In this document: positions 1 through 5,949 of the stretch, piece after piece
Numbering within the stretch: the first letter of the stretch is position 1
Layout: each line of letters starts with the position of its first letter
Origin: JBEIUL01 sp044356865
GTDB lineage: Bacteria; Planctomycetota; Phycisphaerae; Phycisphaerales; SM1A02
Length of the DNA stretch: 9,746 nucleotides
Assembly (NCBI GenBank): GCA_044356865.1
Contig: JBIKVN010000113.1
Location: 1 to 9,746 of the forward strand
Direction: 5' to 3'
Program-made: the position numbers and the translations under genes
The notes under the pieces: model-generated
Seen by the model: only the letters and a program-made list of their open reading frames with translations
Databases searched by the model: none
Told to the model about the DNA's origin: nothing

Positions 1-1
1 G

Positions 2-544
2 GCCGCGTTCGCCGCCGGCGATCGACGCACGCTGCTGCTTGACGCGAACTTCCGCCGGCCGGCGGTCGCCCGCGTCAGCGGACTCGATCCGGATTCGGTC
101 GGCTTCGGCGACGCGCTCGCCGGAACCACGAGCCTCGAGGCGGCGATCCGGAACGTCTCGCCGCGGCTGGATGTCCTGCCGGCGGGAACCCCGGCGTCGC
201 GGGTGGTCGAGCGGCTCGGGACGGCTCGTGTCGACGAGATCTTCCGCGAGCTGAAGGAGCGCTACGACGTCATCGTGGTCGATGCCCCGCCCTCGGTGGT
301 GGCCGGCGATGCGTTGGTGCTGGCCGCGAAGGTCGACGCGACCATGATGGTCGTGCGGGCCTTCCAGGAGCAGCGAGGCCTCGTCTCGCGCATGGTGCAC
401 CAGCTTTCGGACATGCCGAGCGCGTTCCTCGGCCTGGTCCTGAACCGTCCCCGCATGACCGCGGGCGGCTACTTCCGCAAGAACTACGAGGCCATGGCCA
501 AGTACTCCGCCGCGCCGGGTGCGGGCGGATCGGCCGCGGCCTGA
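2..544 (+). CDS. BY-kinase (CpsD/Wzc-type polysaccharide tyrosine autokinase), C-terminal part; 5' end outside the window
   Basis: This is the last 180 residues of a P-loop tyrosine autokinase of the kind that controls polymerisation or export of capsule and exopolysaccharide at the inner membrane. The reading frame is open from base 2, so the Walker A loop and any Wzz-like membrane part lie upstream and cannot be judged. In the fragment, residues 11-20 read LLLDANFRRP, the position of the family's Walker A' motif, with Asn where the second Asp is usual. Residues 58-63 (DVLPAG) match a conserved family segment. Residues 90-98 (VIVVDAPPS) form Walker B. The C-terminal tail carries three spaced tyrosines (fragment residues 157, 162 and 168), a small version of the autophosphorylated Tyr cluster, followed by an Ala/Gly-rich end. 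The next gene is a sugar-1-phosphate transferase, which fits a polysaccharide role. A MinD/ParA-like ATPase is the alternative, but the Tyr tail and LPAG segment favour a BY-kinase. Confidence 0.85.
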   Translation, partial: AAFAAGDRRTLLLDANFRRPAVARVSGLDPDSVGFGDALAGTTSLEAAIRNVSPRLDVLPAGTPASRVVERLGTARVDEIFRELKERYDVIVVDAPPSVVAGDALVLAAKVDATMMVVRAFQEQRGLVSRMVHQLSDMPSAFLGLVLNRPRMTAGGYFRKNYEAMAKYSAAPGAGGSAAA

Positions 545-595
545 TCGGAATCCCCGGATGTCGGTGCCTGACCACGAGCATCTTCGGCGGTCGTC

Positions 596-625
596 CTCGC
601 CGGGAGGTCCGCGGTGAGCGGCGAG
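596..625 (+). promoter_or_regulatory. Inverted repeat enclosing the Shine-Dalgarno and GTG start of the wecA-like gene
   Basis: CTCGCCG at 596-602 is exactly complementary to CGGCGAG at 619-625. The 16-base loop (603-618) contains GGAGG (603-607) and the GTG start (614-616). In mRNA this would be a 7-bp GC stem presenting the ribosome binding site in its loop. The pairing is seen directly; any regulatory role is inference, and short GC stems are common in DNA of this composition. Confidence 0.35.
602..607 (+). promoter_or_regulatory. Shine-Dalgarno site of the wecA-like gene
   Basis: GGGAGG lies 6 bases before the GTG at 614. It decides this start, because an in-frame TGA at 569-571 blocks any further upstream extension and no other start codon lies between. 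Confidence 0.7.
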
Positions 626-1942
626 CTTCCGTCCATCCTCACGCCGCCGCTCGGCCTGGATGTGCCATTGCTCGACGAGGCCAAGCGGGTCTCGCCGCTG
701 ACGCTCCTCAACTCCTACTCGGGGCTCTTTCTCATCGCGTTCCTGGCGACGCTGCTCGTGACACCGCTCGTGCGGAAGCTGGCGATCTCGCTCGACATCG
801 TCGACCGGCCCGACCGGCAGCGCAAGCAGCACGCGATGCCCATCGCGTATCTCGGCGGGTTTGCCGTCTTCATCGGGATCATCGCGGCCATCGGCTACAG
901 CTATACGATGACCGACGGGCTGGCCGGGATCTTCGCCCCGATCCCGGTGTCCATCGTGCTTGGGATCGTCGCCATCACCTTCACCGGCCTCGCCGACGAC
1001 GTGTGGGGCTGGGATCCACGCCTGAAGATCGCGGGCCAGCTGGTGGCGGCGGCGGCCCTGGCCGCCGAGCAGGTCGGGGTGCGGGTGGCGGAAGGGGCGC
1101 TGGTCGTCTTCCTCGGCGAGGCGAGCGAGACCCTCGTCGAGCTGGGGCCGATGGTCGTGCAGAACGGCGACCTGTACTACTGGCTCGGGACCGCGCTCAT
1201 CGCCCTCTTCGTCCTGGGCGGCTGCAACGCGGCGAATCTCATCGACGGCCTCGACGGTCTCCTTTCGGGAACCGTCTTCATCCAGATGGCCGGCCTGCTG
1301 GTCATCTGCCTGATGATGGCCACCTCGAGCGACCTCGGAAACCTCTTCGAGTCGGAGGCCGGTGCCCGCATCGCGATCTGTCTCGCGGTCATGGGGGCCG
1401 TGCTGGGCTTCCTTCCGTGGAACTTCAATCCCGCGGTCATCTTCCTTGGTGACTGCGGCAGCCTGCTGCTCGGCTACCTGACGGTGGTGGTGATCCTGCT
1501 GCTCGGCGAGCAGGGCGACACCAAGCTGGTCCTCGCGGGATTGATCGTCTTCGGCCTGCCCATCATGGACACGGCGCTCTCCATCCTGCGGCGGAGGCTG
1601 GCGGGCATTCCGCTCTCGACCGCCGACGCCAACCACATCCACCACCAGGTCCGGCGGGCGGTGGGCGGGGTCAAGGGGGCGGTCTTCGCCCTGTACGGCA
1701 TCGCCCTCGCCTTCACCGCGACCGGGGTCACCCTTGCGTGGCTGGTCCTGTTCACCCGGATCCGCACCCAGATCGTCTTCGCGCTGGCGATCGTTCTCTT
1801 CGGGTTCATCGGCGCCGTCGCGTTCAAGGCCGCCCGGCGCCAGCAGCTGGCGTTGACGAAGCAGGCGAGCCCGGAAGTCGCTTCGTCTCCCGCGGCCAAG
1901 CCGCGGGTGTCCTCTTCCGCCGATCCGTCGCGGGTGGGCTGA
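614..1942 (+). CDS. WecA/TagO-type polyprenyl-phosphate N-acetylhexosamine-1-phosphate transferase
   Basis: This polytopic inner-membrane enzyme (442 residues, GTG start) moves a sugar-1-phosphate from a UDP-sugar to undecaprenyl phosphate, the first step of O-antigen, teichoic acid or exopolysaccharide synthesis. Family motifs appear in order: DRPDRQRKQH then P-I-A-Y-L-G-G (64-82); the metal/substrate Asp pair in GLADDVWGWDPR (125-136); NAANLIDGLDGL (205-216); FLGDCGS (277-283); and the histidine motif ADANHIHH (337-344). The histidine motif is WecA-like rather than the MraY PxHHH form, so I call it WecA/TagO, not MraY, despite the neighbouring division genes. About ten hydrophobic segments are visible; the first begins near residue 34 after an unusually long polar N-terminus. 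The C-terminal 30 residues are a Ser/Ala/Pro tail. It follows the tyrosine autokinase by 69 bases and is 29 bases from rsmH. The donor sugar cannot be read from sequence. Confidence 0.9.
   Translation: MSGELPSILTPPLGLDVPLLDEAKRVSPLTLLNSYSGLFLIAFLATLLVTPLVRKLAISLDIVDRPDRQRKQHAMPIAYLGGFAVFIGIIAAIGYSYTMTDGLAGIFAPIPVSIVLGIVAITFTGLADDVWGWDPRLKIAGQLVAAAALAAEQVGVRVAEGALVVFLGEASETLVELGPMVVQNGDLYYWLGTALIALFVLGGCNAANLIDGLDGLLSGTVFIQMAGLLVICLMMATSSDLGNLFESEAGARIAICLAVMGAVLGFLPWNFNPAVIFLGDCGSLLLGYLTVVVILLLGEQGDTKLVLAGLIVFGLPIMDTALSILRRRLAGIPLSTADANHIHHQVRRAVGGVKGAVFALYGIALAFTATGVTLAWLVLFTRIRTQIVFALAIVLFGFIGAVAFKAARRQQLALTKQASPEVASSPAAKPRVSSSADPSRVG
1656..1679 (+). other. Four-run G-quadruplex motif inside the wecA-like gene
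   Basis: G-runs of 3, 3, 4 and 5 lie at 1656-1658, 1663-1665, 1667-1670 and 1675-1679, separated by loops CGGT, C and TCAA. This fits the standard G3+N1-7 pattern on the coding strand, so mRNA carries it too. It encodes part of the Arg/Gly/Val segment just after the HIHH motif. Protein coding may fully explain it. Confidence 0.4.
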
Positions 1943-1948
1943 CCGACC
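1940..1948 (+). repeat. Copy 1 of a 9-base direct repeat TGACCGACC (at the wecA-like stop)
   Basis: TGACCGACC starts with the TGA stop of the wecA-like gene. An identical copy lies at 1973-1981 over the rsmH start, 33 bases downstream. Bases 1942-1948 (ACCGACC) are complementary to GGTCGGT at 1967-1973. Confidence 0.6.
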
Positions 1949-1965
1949 TCGTACGGTCGATAGTC

Positions 1966-1982
1966 GGGTCGGTGACCGACCC
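1966..1982 (+). promoter_or_regulatory. 17-base perfect dyad centred on the rsmH GTG start
   Basis: GGGTCGGT (1966-1973) and ACCGACCC (1975-1982) are exact reverse complements around a single G at 1974, the last base of the rsmH start codon. In mRNA a realistic fold is a 6-bp stem with a 5-base loop GTGAC holding the start codon. There is no Shine-Dalgarno sequence ahead of this start. It could be a translational control hairpin or a DNA operator; the symmetry is seen, the role is inferred. Confidence 0.45.
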
Positions 1983-2976
1983 CGATCCTGGACATGTCCC
2001 CGTTCTCCTGGCGGAGTGTCTTCGCCTGCTCGATCCGAAGCCGGGCGAAACCGCGATCGACCTGACGGCCGGACGGGGCGGACATGCGATCGAGTTCGCC
2101 CGACGGCTGCAAGGGTCGCAACGACTCATCCTGTTGGATGTGGACTTGGGCAATCTGGCGTTCGCGTCCGAACGGGTCGCGCGGCAGTTCGGACATCCGC
2201 CCGTCTCGATGGCCGGCAGTTTCGCGCGGGTCGAGGAACTGCTGGGGGGCGGTTCGGTCGCAGCCGACGTGGTGCTCGCCGACCTTGGGTTCAGTTCGAC
2301 TCAAATGGACGACCCGTCGCGGGGGCTTTCGTTCTCGGCGGACGGCCCGCTCGACATGCGACTCGATCCTCGCGCCGGCGTGACGGCGGCGGACCTGGTC
2401 GCCTCGCTGCCGGAGACGGAACTCGCCCGGATCATCCACGACTTCGGCGAGGAGCCGCTCGCGCGGAGGATTGCGCGAAAACTTGTCGAAACGCGCGGGA
2501 ACGAGCCGATCACCTCGACGGCGCGACTCGCGCGACTGGTTCGTGAGGCCTACGGCCCGCGGGCCCGTTCGTCGCGCCTGCATCCGGCCACCCGGACCTT
2601 CATGGCCCTCCGCATCGCCGTCAACGACGAGCTGGGAGCCCTCCGGAGCCTGCTGCAGGCGATCGAACGGGCGGCGGAACGCCTCGCGAGGCCGGAAGGC
2701 GGCGGTTCCACCTGGCTCCGACCCGGAGCCCGCGTCGGAATCATCTCCTTCCACAGCCTCGAGGACCGGCTCGTGAAGCGGGCTTTCGCCGACATGTCCC
2801 GCCGCGGTCTGGTCACGCCGGTCACGAGAAAGCCGACGGTCCCGACCGAGCGGGAGGCCGCGGCGAACCCGCGGTCCCGATCCGCCAAGCTGCGGGTGGT
2901 CGCGATCGGCGGCCCCGCCGACCCCGACCGACATCCGCACCGGACTTTCGACGACTTGCCTGAGGAACTCCCATGA
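1972..2976 (+). CDS. rsmH: 16S rRNA (cytosine1402-N4)-methyltransferase RsmH
   Basis: RsmH (MraW) adds the N4-methyl group to C1402 of 16S rRNA in the ribosomal P site, using S-adenosylmethionine. The 334-residue product has the expected family features: HVPVLLAE at 8-15; a SAM-binding loop DLTAGRGGHA at 30-39 followed by LLDVD at 54-58; ADLGFSSTQMDD (103-114) and RGLSFSADGPLDMRLD (117-132); DFGEEPLARRIA (157-168); HPATRTFMALRIAVNDE (204-220); GIISFHSLEDRLVKR (256-270); and a C-terminal NPRSRSAKLRV (299-309). The SAM loop differs from the common GTLGGGGH form but keeps the essential glycines. GTG at 1972 is chosen because it puts HVPVLL at the usual distance from the N-terminus; an open frame continues upstream without conserved residues. 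A tail of about 24 residues follows the normal end. Its stop overlaps the next start (ATGA), so translation is probably coupled. Confidence 0.95.
   Translation: MTDPDPGHVPVLLAECLRLLDPKPGETAIDLTAGRGGHAIEFARRLQGSQRLILLDVDLGNLAFASERVARQFGHPPVSMAGSFARVEELLGGGSVAADVVLADLGFSSTQMDDPSRGLSFSADGPLDMRLDPRAGVTAADLVASLPETELARIIHDFGEEPLARRIARKLVETRGNEPITSTARLARLVREAYGPRARSSRLHPATRTFMALRIAVNDELGALRSLLQAIERAAERLARPEGGGSTWLRPGARVGIISFHSLEDRLVKRAFADMSRRGLVTPVTRKPTVPTEREAAANPRSRSAKLRVVAIGGPADPDRHPHRTFDDLPEELP
1973..1981 (+). repeat. Copy 2 of the 9-base direct repeat TGACCGACC (at the rsmH start)
   Basis: This copy is identical to 1940-1948 and overlaps the GTG start (1972-1974) of rsmH. Bases 1967-1973 can pair either with this copy or with the upstream one, but not both at once. 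Confidence 0.6.
2962..2966 (+). promoter_or_regulatory. Shine-Dalgarno site of the LysM gene
   Basis: GAGGA lies inside the end of rsmH, 6 bases before the ATG at 2973. It supports this ATG and the 4-base ATGA overlap. Confidence 0.6.
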
Positions 2977-3620
2977 CCCGCGAAAACAAGTTGGCGCTCA
3001 TCATCGGCTTCGGGCTCCTGCTCTTCGTGGGCATCCTCGTCTCCGACCACATGGCGGCCCGTCCCTTGCCGCCGGCGGTCGGAACGGCTTGGGTCGATCC
3101 GACCCCTCCGGTGAAGAGTTCGGACGCCCTCTTCATAACTCTCAACCCCGGGCCGCCGGTCGAACTCTCGGATCCGGACCCCGCCACCTTCGACGCGGCG
3201 AGCGGCGGGTCTCCGTTGCCGCTTCCCGCCGAAGAGCCGGTCATCGCCCCGCCGGCGGTGCGGACCCACGTGATCCGGGAAGGCGAGACCTTCAGCAAGG
3301 TCGCCGGCCACTACTACGGCAAGAAGTCGCTGGGAGCGAAGCTCGCCGAGCTCAACGGGATGCGGCCTGAAGCCCTGCAGATCGGCGACGCCATCCGCGT
3401 TCCTGATCTTGCCGAGCTGGATCCGTCGGCGGCCACCGCGGCGGTGCCGCCGGTCGACCGCACCTACAAGGTCCGCGAGGGCGACACCTACTACCGCATC
3501 GCCCAGCGCGAACTCGGTTCACCCGGTCGGGTCGCCGAAATCGAGCGGTTGAACAACATCAAGGCTTCGAAGCTCCGTCCGGGCATGACGATCCGCCTGC
3601 CCGGAGGCAACGACGCCTGA
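2973..3620 (+). CDS. Membrane-anchored protein with two LysM domains
   Basis: This is a 215-residue protein with a short charged N-terminus, one transmembrane segment (about residues 7-24) and a Pro-rich linker (about 30-97). Two LysM domains follow: residues 98-145 (THVIREGETFSKVA to IRVPDL) and 164-210 (TYKVREGDTYYRIA to IRLP). LysM binds the N-acetylglucosamine parts of peptidoglycan or other glycans, so the protein probably tethers the inner membrane to the wall on the outer face. No catalytic domain is visible. There is no lipobox cysteine, so it is a signal-anchor protein rather than a lipoprotein. Its ATG overlaps the rsmH stop, and it is followed after 60 bases by the ftsL-like gene, which places it in the division cluster. 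A role in positioning septal wall synthesis is inferred from that context only. Confidence 0.85.
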   Translation: MTRENKLALIIGFGLLLFVGILVSDHMAARPLPPAVGTAWVDPTPPVKSSDALFITLNPGPPVELSDPDPATFDAASGGSPLPLPAEEPVIAPPAVRTHVIREGETFSKVAGHYYGKKSLGAKLAELNGMRPEALQIGDAIRVPDLAELDPSAATAAVPPVDRTYKVREGDTYYRIAQRELGSPGRVAEIERLNNIKASKLRPGMTIRLPGGNDA

Positions 3621-3669
3621 GCCAGTCGGTCCGGCCCGCGCGAAAGGGCTTGTCGGAGTTCCTAGAGAC

Positions 3670-3676
3670 GGAGGAG
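3670..3676 (+). promoter_or_regulatory. Shine-Dalgarno site of the ftsL-like gene
   Basis: A GGAGGAG-type sequence lies just upstream of the GTG at 3681. An in-frame TAG at 3663-3665 excludes any earlier start. Confidence 0.65.
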
Positions 3677-3680
3677 CCGC

Positions 3681-4028
3681 GTGTTCGCAAAGTTGGCCAT
3701 CACCATCGTCGGGCTCGGCGGCGCGTTCGGCGGGCTGCTCATCATCCGGCAGCAGGCCGTCGACACCACGGCCGAGATCGCCCGGCTCCAGCTGAGGCTC
3801 GAGCAGCATCGCAAGACGATCACCCGCATGCATGCGATCGTCGCCGAGGCGGTGCGGCCGGCCGACCTGCAGCTCGCCAAGGATCGCCTCGGGCTCGAGT
3901 GGCAGCCCATCCGCTATCGCTTCGATCCGGTGCAATACGAGTCGGCCACCGGACTGCCTTGGAAGGATGAACCGCAGTTCGCAGTCCAGCCTCCCAACGC
4001 GGTGCCCGGCGAGGAGCTCGGCGGGTGA
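3681..4028 (+). CDS. ftsL: FtsL-like bitopic cell-division protein
   Basis: This 115-residue protein has a four-residue cytoplasmic N-terminus, one transmembrane helix (about 4-22), a coiled coil (about 23-58, rich in Leu, Arg, Gln and Glu) and then a short segment ADLQLAKDRLGLEWQP (61-76). A Pro-rich tail (about 92-115) ends it. FtsL works outside the membrane with FtsB/FtsQ to activate FtsI and FtsW. Sequence conservation in this family is low, so the call rests on size, topology, the coiled coil, the L-A-x-x-x-L-G-L segment after it, and position directly before ftsI. The GTG start has a good Shine-Dalgarno. The last codons overlap ftsI as GTGA, typical of a coupled, stoichiometric pair. 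A generic DivIC/FtsB-like coiled-coil protein is the alternative. The cytoplasmic tail is much shorter than in E. coli FtsL. Confidence 0.65.
   Translation: MFAKLAITIVGLGGAFGGLLIIRQQAVDTTAEIARLQLRLEQHRKTITRMHAIVAEAVRPADLQLAKDRLGLEWQPIRYRFDPVQYESATGLPWKDEPQFAVQPPNAVPGEELGG
4011..4016 (+). promoter_or_regulatory. Shine-Dalgarno site of ftsI
   Basis: GAGGAG inside the 3' end of the ftsL-like gene is 8 bases before the GTG at 4025. It supports the GTGA overlap as the true ftsI start. Confidence 0.6.
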
Positions 4029-5932
4029 GCGGCGGAGGTCCGAGCGACTTCGTCCGCGTCCGTCGCATTGCCGCGGGCACGCTGGCGGTGCTCGGGGTGA
4101 GCATCGTCGCCGTCATTTTCCGGGTCGGGCAACTGAAGACGGCACCCGATCCACGCCTTTCCGACCTCATGGAACGGCCCGACGGGCTTCCCACCCAGTT
4201 CATCACTTCCGTGCGGCCGCAGCCGCGCGGGACGATCTACGACCGCCGCGGCCAGGTGATCGCGATGGACGTGCCGGGCTACCGGCTCTACGTGGATCCT
4301 CGTTTCGTCTACGCCGAGGCGACCCGCCGCGCGAGGGAGCGCGGCGGGTCCCCGGCGGACTTGTCGCTCGATCCGTATGCCGACCTCGGCGTCCAGTTGG
4401 CGAGGCGGCTCGGAGGTTCGCCCGGCGACTGGCTGGCCCCGGTCCTCAGCCGCGTGCCCGAGGATCTCCAGCTGCTTCGGCCCGACGCGACCCGCGACGA
4501 CCTGAAGCGGATTCCCGCCTATGTGGTGCTGGCGCCGGAAATGACCGAGGCGCAGGTCGAGCAGATGCGCGGCATCCGGATTCCCGGCGTGGCCGTCGAG
4601 GAACGGCTGGTGCGGGTCTATCCGTTCGGGGACTCGGCGGCGACGCTGGTCGGCACCGTCGGTTTCGACCACGCCGGCCTCGGCGGGCTCGAGATGCGGA
4701 ACGATCGGCGGCTCGACTCCGAGCCGGGCACGCTGGTGCGGCTCGTCGACAATCGCGGCCAGACGCTGAACGCGCCCGCCGACCTGTTCCGGGCCGGCAA
4801 GTCGGGCGCCAGCATCCAGCTCTCGATCGACATGATCGTGCAGGAGATCGTCGAGCGGAACCTTGACGAGGCCGTCGACGCGGCCGGCGCCGGCGGCGGC
4901 CGGGCGATGGTGGTCGACTCGGACACCGGCGAGATCCTCGCCATGCACGACACCATCCGGAAGACCGGCCGGAGCGTGGTCGTCGCCGATCCCATGCGCG
5001 ACGCCCGGCCCGGCCTCGGTCGCAACCGCTGCGTGACCGATCCGTTCGAGCCGGGCTCGATCTTCAAGCCCTATGTCTGGGCGTGGGCCACCATGCTCGG
5101 CAAGGTCCGGCCCGAGGAGATCCTGCCGACGCCCGCGAACGGCCCGATCGTGGTGAGCGACGGCAAGTCGCGCCGCGCGATCGGCGACGTCAAGCACTAC
5201 GGCCCGTCGAGCTGGCGGAAGGTGCTCATCAAGAGCATGAACGCCGGCATGTCGATCGTCGCCATGCGGATGACGAAGACCGAGATGCAGGAGGCGATGC
5301 AGGCCTTCGGCTTCGATCGCAAGACCGGGTGCGGCGTGCCCGGCGAGAGCAAGGGCATCTTCCCCGACCGGAAGAACTGGAGCATGGTCTACACCCAGTG
5401 CTCGGTGAGTTTCGGGCAGGGCATCTCGGTCACGCCGGCCCAGCTCGTCGAGGCGTTCACCGCCTTCTGCCGCGACGGCACGGTCGTGCCGCTGTCGATC
5501 GAGAAGGTCGAGGCGGACGCGTTGATTCCGACCCGACGGGTGCTGCCCGAGGCGACGACGCTGGCGACCCGCGACGCGATGCGGGGCGTGATGACCGAAG
5601 GCACCGGCCATCGCGCCGAGAAGATCGCCGAGTACGAGGTGTTCGGGAAGACCGGCACCGCCGATCTTCCCGATCCGAAGACGAGGCGGTACTTCGGCGA
5701 CCGGTACACGAGCAGCTTCATCGCGGGCGCCCCGTTCCGGAATCCGAAGATCGCGATCATCGTGGTGATCGACGATCCGGACAAGCACAAGCTCGGACAC
5801 AACAACTATGGCGGCGGGGCGATCGCCGCCCCGTGCGCGGTCGAGATCATCAACGAGACGCTCGCGTACCTCGGGATCCCGAGCGATCGCGACGAGGGTG
5901 ACGAGGCGAAGAAGCTTGCCGCCGCGCCCTGA
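4025..5932 (+). CDS. ftsI: FtsI/PBP3-type class B penicillin-binding protein (peptidoglycan DD-transpeptidase)
   Basis: FtsI cross-links peptidoglycan stem peptides at the division septum and is the beta-lactam target PBP3. The 635-residue protein has a short cytoplasmic N-terminus and one membrane anchor (about 15-33). The class B dimerisation/pedestal region begins with RGTIYDRRGQVIA (68-80) and includes YPFGDSAATLVGTVG (199-213) and GGLEMRND (220-227). The transpeptidase domain has all three catalytic motifs: SxxK in EPGSIFKP (Ser345, Lys348), SxN in KSMNAG (Ser404-Met405-Asn406) and KTG in FGKTGTAD (Lys542-Thr543-Gly544). SMN replaces the more common SSN but keeps the required Ser and Asn. 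No PASTA domain is present. The tail of about 20 residues is acidic and then basic. The start is fixed by the GTGA overlap with ftsL. SpoVD- or PBP2-type enzymes are alternatives, but the neighbouring ftsL and rsmH favour FtsI. Confidence 0.93.
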   Translation: MSGGGPSDFVRVRRIAAGTLAVLGVSIVAVIFRVGQLKTAPDPRLSDLMERPDGLPTQFITSVRPQPRGTIYDRRGQVIAMDVPGYRLYVDPRFVYAEATRRARERGGSPADLSLDPYADLGVQLARRLGGSPGDWLAPVLSRVPEDLQLLRPDATRDDLKRIPAYVVLAPEMTEAQVEQMRGIRIPGVAVEERLVRVYPFGDSAATLVGTVGFDHAGLGGLEMRNDRRLDSEPGTLVRLVDNRGQTLNAPADLFRAGKSGASIQLSIDMIVQEIVERNLDEAVDAAGAGGGRAMVVDSDTGEILAMHDTIRKTGRSVVVADPMRDARPGLGRNRCVTDPFEPGSIFKPYVWAWATMLGKVRPEEILPTPANGPIVVSDGKSRRAIGDVKHYGPSSWRKVLIKSMNAGMSIVAMRMTKTEMQEAMQAFGFDRKTGCGVPGESKGIFPDRKNWSMVYTQCSVSFGQGISVTPAQLVEAFTAFCRDGTVVPLSIEKVEADALIPTRRVLPEATTLATRDAMRGVMTEGTGHRAEKIAEYEVFGKTGTADLPDPKTRRYFGDRYTSSFIAGAPFRNPKIAIIVVIDDPDKHKLGHNNYGGGAIAAPCAVEIINETLAYLGIPSDRDEGDEAKKLAAAP

Positions 5933-5935
5933 GCG

Positions 5936-5949
5936 GCACGGTCCCGTGC
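5936..5949 (+). promoter_or_regulatory. Short dyad over the proposed start of the transglutaminase-like gene
   Basis: GCACGG (5936-5941) and CCGTGC (5944-5949) are exact reverse complements separated by TC. The candidate GTG start (5946-5948) sits in the right arm. In RNA only a 4-bp stem with a 6-base loop is likely. The significance is doubtful on its own; it is noted because the upstream wecA-like and rsmH starts also sit in inverted repeats. Confidence 0.25.

Noticed and set aside
1474..2940. A 488-codon open frame on the - strand opposite the wecA-like gene and rsmH
   Set aside because: It spans two well-supported + strand genes and their junction, and its translation shows no recognisable motif.
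3634..3649. GCCC/GGGC inverted repeat in the lysM-ftsL spacer as a terminator
   Set aside because: Only 4 bp with a weak flank, no T-run, and the next gene continues the operon.
3832..4866. A 344-codon + strand open frame overlapping the ftsL-like gene and ftsI
   Set aside because: Very Arg-rich out-of-frame reading of genes already well supported.
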